DNA from: CAWULT01 sp963923455 | GTDB lineage: Bacteria; Acidobacteriota; Vicinamibacteria; Vicinamibacterales; UBA2999 | DNA length: 10,816 bases | Direction: 5' to 3' | NCBI GenBank assembly: GCA_963923455.1 | Contig: CAWULT010000142.1 | Location: forward strand, 1 to 10,816 | In this document: piece after piece, positions 1-6,024 of the stretch | Numbering within the stretch: position 1 is the stretch's first letter | Layout: each line of letters opens with the position of its first letter | Position numbers and translations under genes: made by a program | The notes under the pieces: generated by a model | The model's database searches: none | The model's input: only the letters and a program-made list of their open reading frames with translations | What the model was told of the DNA's origin: nothing

Positions 1-1
1 C

Positions 2-991
2 GCCGGGCAGCTCATCGCCGGCGCGACGATCCTGAACGTCATCACGGGCATGCCCCGCTGGGCCGGCGCGTTGACCGGCGGCGCGATCATGACGATCTAC
101 TTCACGGCGGGGGGCCTGCTGGGCTCGGCGTGGGTCAACACGCTGCAGCTCGTCGTGATGCTCGTCGGCTTCCTGCTGGCGCTGCCGGCGGCACTCGGGG
201 CAGCCGGCGGCCTCTCGGGCATCCTCGGCACCGCCGTGCCGTCCACCTTCGGCGACCTCGCCTACTCGGCCGGGCCTGGCTCGGGCTGGACGCTGCTGGC
301 GCTGACGGGGCCGGCGTTCGTGATCTCGCCGGGCCTGATCCAGAAGGCGTACGGCGGTGCCAGCGCGTCGGCCGTCCGCACCGGGGTGGCGCTCAACGCC
401 GTGGCGCTGTTGCTCTTCGCGTTCGTGCCGGTGCTCTTCGGCATGATCGGCCGGGCGCTCGTGCCAGGCCTGGCCGACCCGAACGCGGTGCTGCCGACGG
501 TGCTGGCGCAGCAGCTCCCGCCGTGGCTCGGGGCGCTGGCGCTCGCCGCCGTGTTCTCGACCGAGGTCGACACCTGCGACGCCATCCTCTTCATGCTCTC
601 GACCTCGGTCTCGAAAGACGTCTACAAACGCTTCATCAGGCCCGATGCCTCCGACGCCCAGCTCCTGCGCGTCGGCCGCGGCGCCGCCGTCGCGGGGGGC
701 GTCGCCGGCGTGGTGCTCTCGGTGTGGCTGCAGACGGTGATCGGCGCCATCACGATCTTCTACTCGCTGCTCGTCGTCACGCTGTTCGTGCCGGTCCTCG
801 GGGGCCTGTACGTGGCCCGGGCGGGGACGGCGGCGGCGCTGTCGTCGGTCGCGGCGGGCGTCGGGACCCTGTTCGTCGTGCGGTTCGGGCTGGCGGTCCG
901 GGCGCCGTGGCTGGATCCCACCCTGATGGGCATTCTCGCGGCGACCGCTGTATTCTTGAGCGTTACGCTACTGCGGAGAGAGACCTCGTGA
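2..991 (+). CDS. Sodium:solute symporter (SSS family), C-terminal part, 5' end outside window
   Basis: The frame is open from the first bases (AGQLIAGATILNVITGMPRW...), so the true start lies upstream; 329 residues are visible of a family that usually has about 450-550. The protein is mostly hydrophobic, with about eight membrane-spanning stretches. Family marks are the GG...WVNTLQ segment (nt 113-155), the substrate-site-like stretch SPGLIQKAYGGAS (nt 326-364), and FSTEVDTCDAILFML followed by STSVSKDVYKRF (nt 554-634), which corresponds to the helix carrying the Na2 sodium site and the cytoplasmic D-x-Y-K end seen in PutP/SGLT relatives. It would move a small solute into the cell with Na+. 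The substrate cannot be read from sequence. Its stop codon overlaps the start of the following dehydrogenase (GTGA), so the two are probably co-translated and the substrate may be the dehydrogenase's hydroxy-acid; that link is inference. Confidence 0.88.
   Translation, partial: AGQLIAGATILNVITGMPRWAGALTGGAIMTIYFTAGGLLGSAWVNTLQLVVMLVGFLLALPAALGAAGGLSGILGTAVPSTFGDLAYSAGPGSGWTLLALTGPAFVISPGLIQKAYGGASASAVRTGVALNAVALLLFAFVPVLFGMIGRALVPGLADPNAVLPTVLAQQLPPWLGALALAAVFSTEVDTCDAILFMLSTSVSKDVYKRFIRPDASDAQLLRVGRGAAVAGGVAGVVLSVWLQTVIGAITIFYSLLVVTLFVPVLGGLYVARAGTAAALSSVAAGVGTLFVVRFGLAVRAPWLDPTLMGILAATAVFLSVTLLRRETS
975..980 (+). promoter_or_regulatory. Ribosome-binding site for the dehydrogenase
   Basis: GGAGAG lies 7 bases before the GTG at 988. 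It decides the start: the frame is open far upstream, but all upstream codons overlap the symporter gene and read as Arg/Ala/Gly-rich shadow sequence, whereas the dehydrogenase fold begins right after this GTG. Confidence 0.7.
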
Positions 992-2049
992 GCACATACA
1001 AGATTGCGGTGATTGCCGGCGACGGCATCGGCAAGGAAGTGATTCCGGCGAGCCTCCAGGTGCTCGAGCTGGCCGCGAAACAGGGCGGCTTCAAGTGCGA
1101 CTTCACGGACATCCCGTGGGGCTGCGACTACTACCTGGCCCACGGCGAGATGATGCCGGCCGACGGCATCAAGACGCTGCTGACCTACGACGCCATCTAT
1201 CTGGGCGCCATCGGCGACCCGCGCGTCAGCGACGCCATCTCGGCGCGCGAGATGATCCTGCCCCTGCGCCAGCGGCTGGGCCAGTACGTCAACCTGCGCC
1301 CGATGCGCCTGATGCCGGGCATCACGTCGCCGCTCGCGAACCGGACGGCCGCGGACATCGACATGATCTGCGTCCGCGAGAACTCCGAGGGCGAGTACTG
1401 CGGCATGGGCGGCCGCCTGCACGGCGGCACGCCGTTCGAGCTGGCCGAGCAGACGGGCATCTTCACGCGCCAGGGCATCGAGCGGATTGCGCGCTACGCC
1501 TTCAAGCTGGCGTCGTCGCGCCCCCGGAAGATGCTGGCGAGCGCGACGAAGTCGAACGCGCTCCAGCACGCGATGGTGCTGTGGGACGAGGTGGTAGCGG
1601 ACGTCGCCAGGGAGTTCCCGGACGTCGAGCTGAGGAAGTACCACGTGGACGCGCTCTGCGCCCGGATGGTCACCCACCCGCACACCCTCGACGTGATCGT
1701 CGCGTCGAACCTGTTCGGCGACATCCTGACCGACATCGGTTCGGCGATCTCGGGCAGCCTGGGCGTGGGCCCCGGCGGCAACATCAACCCTGAACGGACG
1801 ACGCCGTCGATGTTCGAGCCGATCCACGGCTCGGCACCCGACATCGCGGGCAAGGGCATCGCGAACCCGATCGCCGCGATCTGGGCCGGCGCGATGATGC
1901 TGCAGCACCTCGGCCAGCCGAAGGCGCACGACCGGATCCTCGAGGCCATCGAACAGGTGCTCGCGTCCGGCACGGTGCGGACGCCGGACCTCGGCGGCAA
2001 GGGCACGACCGCCGACATGACCGCGGCGATCATCGCCGCGATGAAGTAG
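988..2049 (+). CDS. Isocitrate/isopropylmalate dehydrogenase family protein, D-malate/tartrate dehydrogenase-like
   Basis: A 353-residue NAD-dependent beta-decarboxylating dehydrogenase, cytoplasmic, full length for the family. Visible marks: GDGIGKEV (11-18), QYVNLRPMRL (99-108) and VRENSEGEY (129-137) supplying substrate-binding arginines and the catalytic tyrosine, SATKSN with K188, D221, the metal-binding signature NLFGDILTDIG (241-251, D245 and D249), and HGSAPDIAGKGIANP (280-294), the NAD-type cofactor loop. From memory of E. coli DmlA, the stretches YVNLRP, RENxEGEY, ATKSN, VVASNLFGDIL, NPER and ANPIA-IWAGAMML are shared, more closely than with LeuB, so D-malate or tartrate oxidation is favoured over leucine synthesis. 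No leu genes are adjacent. The GTG start overlaps the symporter stop by 4 bases, suggesting joint uptake and catabolism. Exact substrate is uncertain; a 3-isopropylmalate, isocitrate or homoisocitrate enzyme remains possible. Confidence 0.9.
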   Translation: MSTYKIAVIAGDGIGKEVIPASLQVLELAAKQGGFKCDFTDIPWGCDYYLAHGEMMPADGIKTLLTYDAIYLGAIGDPRVSDAISAREMILPLRQRLGQYVNLRPMRLMPGITSPLANRTAADIDMICVRENSEGEYCGMGGRLHGGTPFELAEQTGIFTRQGIERIARYAFKLASSRPRKMLASATKSNALQHAMVLWDEVVADVAREFPDVELRKYHVDALCARMVTHPHTLDVIVASNLFGDILTDIGSAISGSLGVGPGGNINPERTTPSMFEPIHGSAPDIAGKGIANPIAAIWAGAMMLQHLGQPKAHDRILEAIEQVLASGTVRTPDLGGKGTTADMTAAIIAAMK

Positions 2050-2080
2050 GCCCCGCGGCGCTCGGCGCCACCAGTCGGGC

Positions 2081-2101
2081 CGGACCCAGCCGCCCGGTCC
2101 G
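2081..2101 (+). other. Weak stem-loop between dehydrogenase and arfB
   Basis: CGGACC (2081-2086) and GGTCCG (2096-2101) form a perfect 6-bp stem with a 9-base loop, just before the arfB start at 2111. A second 5-bp stem, GGCGC/GCGCC, lies at 2057-2069. Neither is followed by a T-run, so this is not a standard intrinsic terminator. It could end transcription weakly, cover the arfB initiation region, or be chance in GC-rich DNA. Confidence 0.2.
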
Positions 2102-2110
2102 ACCCTTCCG

Positions 2111-2533
2111 ATGATTCAGATCACCACCGCGATCGCCATCGACGAAGGCCAGCTCGAGGAGCGCTTCGTCCGCGCGTCCGGGCCGGGCGGGCAGAACGTG
2201 AACAAGGTGGCGACGGCCGTCGAGCTGCGGTTCGACGTGGCGGCCTCGTCGCTTCCCCTCGACATGAAGGCCCGGCTCGCCGCCATGGCCGGAAGCCGCC
2301 TGACGGCCGACGGCGTCCTGGTGATCGACAGCCGCGAGCACCGGACGCAGGCGCAGAACCGCGAGGCGGCGCGGGCACGCCTGGTGGCGCTGCTCCAGCT
2401 CGCGGCGGTGCGACCGAGGACGCGCAAGCCCACCCGGCCCGGACAGGCCGCGAAGGAACGGCGCCTGACCGGCAAGAAACACCGCGCCGGCGTCAAGAGC
2501 GGGCGCGGCAGGACGCGCGCGGCAGACGACTGA
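2111..2533 (+). CDS. arfB: Alternative ribosome-rescue factor, peptidyl-tRNA hydrolase ArfB (YaeJ)
   Basis: A 140-residue protein, the same size as E. coli ArfB, with an RF-1-type catalytic domain (about 1-100) carrying RASGPGGQNVNK; the GGQ is at 26-28 and Q28 is the residue that drives ester hydrolysis in the peptidyl-transferase centre. There are no codon-recognition domains, which separates it from PrfA/PrfB. After a linker comes a strongly basic tail (about 102-140, rich in R and K, e.g. RRLTGKKHRAGVKSGRGR), which in this family enters the empty mRNA channel of stalled ribosomes. It should free ribosomes stalled on non-stop mRNA, as backup to tmRNA. No clear Shine-Dalgarno precedes the ATG, so the start rests on the match in length and on the beta strand MIQITTAIAIDE. 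It ends 29 bp from the convergent methyltransferase gene. Confidence 0.93.
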   Translation: MIQITTAIAIDEGQLEERFVRASGPGGQNVNKVATAVELRFDVAASSLPLDMKARLAAMAGSRLTADGVLVIDSREHRTQAQNREAARARLVALLQLAAVRPRTRKPTRPGQAAKERRLTGKKHRAGVKSGRGRTRAADD

Positions 2534-2562
2534 CCGTCGCCGCCGCCCCGCTCGAGTCCCGG

Positions 2563-3450
2563 CTACGGCGGAAAGCCGAACGACAGCTTCACCGCCGCGT
2601 ACTCCGGGTGCACACGCCCGTCGGCCGTCCTGATCACGAGCGGCGGCTCCTCCCACGTCCGCCCTCGCATCTCTTCCGGCAGGTCCGTCGCGCGCATCAT
2701 CGCGAACAGGCCGACGAGAGGCGGCTCGCCCTCCCGGAACACGATCGGCCGGCGTCGCACGATCGCGGCCCCCGCGTCCTCGGCGGCCCGCTCGACCCTG
2801 GACCGCTGCTCCTCGGGGAACACGCAGGCGAAGAGCCCGCCAGGCGCCAGGTGGGCCATCGCCACCCGGGCGTAATCGCTCACGTCGCCGCGCAGCTCGA
2901 AGCGGCAGGCGACCTTCTGCGGATGGTCGCCCTCGACGCCGGTGCCGACCGGGAAGTACGGCGGGCTGCCGAGCACCAGGTCGAAGCGCTCGTCCGCGCC
3001 GAGCCGCGCCGGATCGCGGAAGTCGCCGTGCCGGATCTCGTACCGTGCCGTCAGCCCGTTGTAGGCAGCCGACTTGTGCGCCAGCCGCACGCTGTCGGCC
3101 TGCGCCTCGATGGTGACGAACCGTGCGCCCGGCAGGCGCCACGCGGCGATCATGCCCACCGACCCGATACCGGAGCCGAGGTCGAGCACGGTGGAGGCCG
3201 TCGGCGCCCACGACGTGCCGTACCACGCGGTCAACACGTCGTCGGTCGAGAAGCGATGGCCGTCGCGCAGCTGGAAGATGCGGAAATGCCCGCTGATCGC
3301 GTCGAGCGACTCGCCTGCAGGCACGTCGGGCGGGACGAGGGCCCCCGGCGGCACCGGGCCGGGCTTGGCCCAGCCGCGGAAGTGGGTGGTGTGTGCGCCC
3401 GCGTCCTGAGCAGCCAACGCCTCTCCAGCGCGATTCGTCGCGATCGCCAT
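2563..3450 (-). CDS. TrmN6/YfiC-type SAM-dependent adenine-N6 methyltransferase
   Basis: A 295-residue class I methyltransferase. SAM motif I is VLDLGSGIGSVG (88-99), the post-I acidic residue is E115, and motif IV is SPPYF (162-166), the (N/S/D)PPY signature of enzymes methylating exocyclic amino groups. Before it stands RFSTDDVLTAW (66-76), like the conserved GTDGILLGAW of YfiC. The C-terminus (LVIRTADGRVHPEYAAVKLS, 271-290) resembles the end of YfiC. The likely reaction is N6 methylation of an adenine in tRNA; E. coli YfiC acts on A37 of tRNA1(Val), but the RNA target here is unproven. It is about 50 residues longer than YfiC, mostly in a Pro/Ala-rich N-terminal extension. Start choice: ATG at 3450 or an in-frame ATG at 3474; neither has a clear ribosome-binding site. 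The longer form would read through an inverted repeat, so 3450 is preferred. Confidence 0.82.
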   Translation of the reverse strand: MAIATNRAGEALAAQDAGAHTTHFRGWAKPGPVPPGALVPPDVPAGESLDAISGHFRIFQLRDGHRFSTDDVLTAWYGTSWAPTASTVLDLGSGIGSVGMIAAWRLPGARFVTIEAQADSVRLAHKSAAYNGLTARYEIRHGDFRDPARLGADERFDLVLGSPPYFPVGTGVEGDHPQKVACRFELRGDVSDYARVAMAHLAPGGLFACVFPEEQRSRVERAAEDAGAAIVRRRPIVFREGEPPLVGLFAMMRATDLPEEMRGRTWEEPPLVIRTADGRVHPEYAAVKLSFGFPP

Positions 3451-3451
3451 T

Positions 3452-3479
3452 GGGCCATGGTACGGCGCTACCATGGCCC
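3452..3479. repeat. Perfect 11-bp inverted repeat at the methyltransferase start
   Basis: GGGCCATGGTA (3452-3462) and TACCATGGCCC (3469-3479) are exact reverse complements separated by CGGCGC. The repeat begins one base upstream of the preferred methyltransferase ATG (minus strand, 3450). On DNA it could be an operator; on the methyltransferase mRNA it would form a strong hairpin against the start codon. It is immediately followed by two further GC-only dyads, CCGCCCGGGCGG (3478-3489) and GCGGCC/GGCCGC (3486-3498). Confidence 0.6.
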
Positions 3480-3545
3480 GCCCGGGCGGCCCGGCCGCGC
3501 CCCCGGCCGCCCTCCCGTCGCCAGGTTCCTGCTGGCTTCCGGCAC

Positions 3546-3572
3546 CTAATCCTAGTTCCGATCTATATAATG
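3546..3572 (+). promoter_or_regulatory. Putative promoter of the Tad pilus operon (TATAAT at 3566-3571)
   Basis: An AT-rich island in otherwise GC-rich DNA contains an exact TATAAT at 3566-3571, 36 bases before the secretin ATG. That would place transcription start near 3578 with a leader of about 30 bases. No good -35 hexamer is seen at 16-18 bp spacing (CACCTA at 17 bp matches poorly) and there is no extended -10 TG, so activator help is plausible. On the opposite strand the island reads TAGGAT and TATAGA, weak -10 candidates for the divergent methyltransferase. Confidence 0.5.
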
Positions 3573-3607
3573 CAGCCCCACGGCTGGGCTCCCTCGGCCG
3601 ACTGACG

Positions 3608-5593
3608 ATGCAACGCTGTCTTCGGGCCGGGTTCGTGATGCTCGTCGTGGCCTCGGTCTCCCTGCCTGCGGGCTCTGCCGCTGGCCAGGCGCGCACCGCG
3701 GCCTCCGACCCGACGGTCGTGATCCGCTCGCAGCACCAGCGCATCCTTTTGCCCCAAGACGTCATCCGGTTGGCCGTGGGGGACACGACCATCCTGTCCG
3801 CCGACCTGGTCACGAGCCGGGAGGTGCTGATTCTGGGCCGGGAGACGGGACGCACGTCGCTCATCGTCTGGTTCGTCAACGGCGCCACCCGGGAGTTCCG
3901 GTTCTCGGTGCAGCGCGACCTCTCGGTGCTCGCGCGTGCCTTGAAGCGAGTGCATGCCTCGATCGAAGTCGAGAGTGCGCCAGATCGGGACGCGCTGATC
4001 CTGACGGGCACGGTGCCAGACCTGGCGGCCTCGCTCTCGGCGGAAGCCGTGGCCCGCAACTACCTCGACGCCGGCGGCACGGGCGTGAGCAGCGCGGCGC
4101 AGCCGCTGGTCGCGGCGGCGCCCGCGGCGGCCCCGGCCCAGGCGGCCCAGGGCGGCCAGGCTCCCGCCCCGACTCCCACGCCGGCCACGACGCAGCTTCA
4201 GGCGGCTCCCGAACGCACCGGGGCCGTGATCAACCTGCTCCAGCTCGAACAGTTGCCGCTGCTGCCGGAAGACAAGGTCCGCGAGGCCATTCGCTCGGTC
4301 GGCGGCGAGCAGGTCATGGTGCGGCGAGTGCTCCGTGGCAACGTCCGCGACGACGCGCGCGACACACTGGTGCTTGAAGGCCACGTCGCGAACCAGACCG
4401 CCCTCGTGCGCGTGCTCGTCCTTGCGGCGCGCCTGTTCGCGGGACAGGCCCTCAGCGGCGACGACATCCGCGTGCTGGCCGACGAAGGCGGCGCGCTCGC
4501 CGATTCGACCCAGACCCAGACACAGTCCGCGCAGACACAACTCGGAGGCGGCGCCGCCTCGTCGTTGTTCGGCGGCGCGCGCAGTAACCGCCTGTCCAAC
4601 CAGATCCGCACCAACCTCGGTCGCGCCAAGGCCGTCGAGGCCGCCGGCGGCCGGCTGCTCTCCTTCATCGAGGTCGCAGACCTGCCGCAGGTGCGCGTCG
4701 ACATTCGCCTCGTCGAGGTGAACCGCACGAAGCTGCGGGCGCTGAACCCGAATACCGTCTTCTCGACGTCGGACTTCCGGCAGCCCTCGCTGAACCCCGC
4801 GCAGTCTGCGGTGGCGGCGCAGGGCCAGCAAGCCGCCCGGGTCGGCGCCTCTGGCGCCGCCGTGCAGAACGTGCTCTCCTTTCTCAACGGGGGACTGCTG
4901 AACGAGGTACAGTACGCCGGAGCACACCTCGCCGTCGACTCCGCGCTGTCGATGCTCGAGCGCCAGGGTATCGCGCAAAACCTGTCGTCGCCGTCGCTGA
5001 CCGTGCTCTCCGGAGAAATGGCCCAGGTCCAGATCGGCGGCGAAGTGCCGGTGCCCGCCGCCTTCGCGCCCGCCTTCGGCGCGGGCGCGACGACCGGCGG
5101 CGCCGCCCCCGGCGCGACGCCTGGTGTCTTCAGCTCCGTCGAGTTCGTGCCCTTCGGCGTCCAGCTTCAGATTCGGCCACTGGTGGGCGAGGATGACACC
5201 GTGACGCTGGACGTCCAGCCGCTCGTGGTCACCCCCGATGCGGTGCTGACCGACACGATCCGCCAGTCGACGGGGGCCACCGTCGCCACCACGGCGTTCC
5301 AGACACGGGCACTGCGGACGAGCGCCCGGCTGCAGGATGGCGAGACGCTGCTCATCGGGGGGTTGACGTCGGCCAATACCTCGGCCAACGTAGCGTCCAC
5401 CCCGGGCCTGCGGCGGCTGCCCATTCTCGGCCGCCTGTTCCAGGGATCGAACCGGAACGATCAGGACACCGAGTTGATCGTCGTGGTGAACCCCGTCGTC
5501 GTCCGGCCTCGAGTGCCGAACGTCGGGGTGTGGGCGTTTCCGGAAGGCGACACGGCTCCGGGTGGTGCGGGCGCGCCGCCAGCCGCGCGGTGA
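3608..5593 (+). CDS. cpaC: Type II/IV (Tad) pilus outer-membrane secretin, CpaC/RcpA family
   Basis: A 661-residue secretin forming the outer-membrane channel for the Flp pilus. Residues 1-28 are a Sec signal peptide (R3/R6, hydrophobic core 8-19, small residues before a cut near AAGQA); no lipobox is seen. Next come the pilus-formation N-terminal domain (about 33-105, with VIRLAVGDTTILSAD) and a BON-like fold (about 108-155). An Ala/Pro/Gln linker (about 163-205) and a second BON-like segment (about 207-280, GHVANQTALVRVLVLA) follow, then a Gln/Thr-rich stretch. The secretin core starts near 364 (VRVDIRLVEVNR) and includes NLSSPSLTVLSGE, FVPFGVQLQIRPLV, LQDGETLLIGGL, LPILGRLF and ELIVVVNPVVVRP (about 621-633). 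The frame is open up to an ATG at 3473, but ATG 3608 is chosen because the signal peptide starts there and the TATAAT lies between. No Shine-Dalgarno is obvious. First gene of the pilus operon. Confidence 0.93.
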   Translation: MQRCLRAGFVMLVVASVSLPAGSAAGQARTAASDPTVVIRSQHQRILLPQDVIRLAVGDTTILSADLVTSREVLILGRETGRTSLIVWFVNGATREFRFSVQRDLSVLARALKRVHASIEVESAPDRDALILTGTVPDLAASLSAEAVARNYLDAGGTGVSSAAQPLVAAAPAAAPAQAAQGGQAPAPTPTPATTQLQAAPERTGAVINLLQLEQLPLLPEDKVREAIRSVGGEQVMVRRVLRGNVRDDARDTLVLEGHVANQTALVRVLVLAARLFAGQALSGDDIRVLADEGGALADSTQTQTQSAQTQLGGGAASSLFGGARSNRLSNQIRTNLGRAKAVEAAGGRLLSFIEVADLPQVRVDIRLVEVNRTKLRALNPNTVFSTSDFRQPSLNPAQSAVAAQGQQAARVGASGAAVQNVLSFLNGGLLNEVQYAGAHLAVDSALSMLERQGIAQNLSSPSLTVLSGEMAQVQIGGEVPVPAAFAPAFGAGATTGGAAPGATPGVFSSVEFVPFGVQLQIRPLVGEDDTVTLDVQPLVVTPDAVLTDTIRQSTGATVATTAFQTRALRTSARLQDGETLLIGGLTSANTSANVASTPGLRRLPILGRLFQGSNRNDQDTELIVVVNPVVVRPRVPNVGVWAFPEGDTAPGGAGAPPAAR

Positions 5594-5620
5594 ACGGGTC
5601 GGACGAGCAGCACTGCATCG

Positions 5621-5625
5621 AGGAG
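5621..5625 (+). promoter_or_regulatory. Strong ribosome-binding site of the Flp pilin gene
   Basis: AGGAG sits 7 bases before the ATG at 5633, in the 39-bp gap after the secretin. It is one of the clearest Shine-Dalgarno sites in the operon, as expected for the most abundant product. Confidence 0.75.
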
Positions 5626-5632
5626 AACGACT

Positions 5633-6007
5633 ATGTCGAGAGTTGTACGACGGTTCAGGCAGGACGAGCGAGGCGCGGCGCTGGTGGAGTACGCGCTGAT
5701 CGTGGCGGGGGTCGCGCTCATCGGCGCGGCGGCCGTCTCGTTGTTCGGACACAAGGTCACCGACATGCTGGGCACCGCGACGGCGGTGATGCCGGGCGCC
5801 CACGCCGACGACAATGCGCCGATTGTCTCCGGCAAGACGATCGAGACGTCGACGAACACGCAGGGCTTCGACGGCGGCAACTCGGCGACCGGCATCGGCC
5901 TCGACGTGAATGCCATCACGCAGTCGAACGGCCAGTCGCGGCTCGGCGACAGCGTCGGCGGCGACGGCTCACTGTCGTCGCTCGTGCTCGAGACCAAGAA
6001 CAAGTAG
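5633..6007 (+). CDS. flp: Flp-family type IVb pilin, enlarged
   Basis: A 124-residue pilin, major subunit of the Tad pilus. The basic leader (MSRVVRRFRQDERG) ends in G14, the prepilin-peptidase site, followed by AALVEYALIVAGVALIGAAA; E19 (+5) and Y20 (+6) are the hallmark pair of Flp pilins. The hydrophobic helix runs from about 15 to 38 and anchors the subunit in the inner membrane before assembly. Usual Flp precursors have 50-80 residues. Here about 75 more follow the helix: a soluble region rich in Gly, Asn, Ser, Thr and Asp (e.g. TIETSTNTQGFDGG, SVGGDGSLSS) with no cysteine. The tail could form a small surface domain on the fibre. Its own ribosome-binding site and spacers on both sides (39 and 17 bp) suggest expression separate from the coupled genes downstream. 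Its processing enzyme is not encoded in this window. Confidence 0.9.
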   Translation: MSRVVRRFRQDERGAALVEYALIVAGVALIGAAAVSLFGHKVTDMLGTATAVMPGAHADDNAPIVSGKTIETSTNTQGFDGGNSATGIGLDVNAITQSNGQSRLGDSVGGDGSLSSLVLETKNK

Positions 6008-6024
6008 GGGCGAGACGCGGCTCG

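Noticed and set aside
760..1929. 389-codon open frame on the minus strand opposite the dehydrogenase
   Set aside because: Arg/Asp/Val-rich shadow sequence, whereas the plus strand carries all family motifs of the dehydrogenase.
2534..2562. Bidirectional terminator between convergent arfB and the methyltransferase
   Set aside because: The 29-bp gap shows no stem with a T-run on either strand.
2030..3226. 398-codon minus-strand frame overlapping arfB and the methyltransferase
   Set aside because: It is the wrong frame of the methyltransferase and antisense to arfB; Arg/Ala/Gly-rich with no motif.
3478..3498. Additional palindromes CCGCCCGGGCGG and GCGGCC/GGCCGC
   Set aside because: Made only of G and C in a GC-only tract, so easily produced by chance; mentioned only as neighbours of the better 11-bp repeat.
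3534..3560. Possible sigma-54 promoter before the secretin
   Set aside because: TGGC is present, but there is no GC dinucleotide at the required distance (GG-N10-GC fails at both GG positions tried).
3473..3607. N-terminal extension of the secretin from ATG 3473
   Set aside because: It would put 45 Pro/Ala-rich residues before an evident signal peptide and would include the TATAAT box inside the coding region.
3563..5803. 746-codon open frame on the minus strand opposite the secretin
   Set aside because: His/Arg/Gly-rich composition with no domain; it is the antisense shadow of a GC-rich gene whose plus strand encodes an unmistakable secretin.
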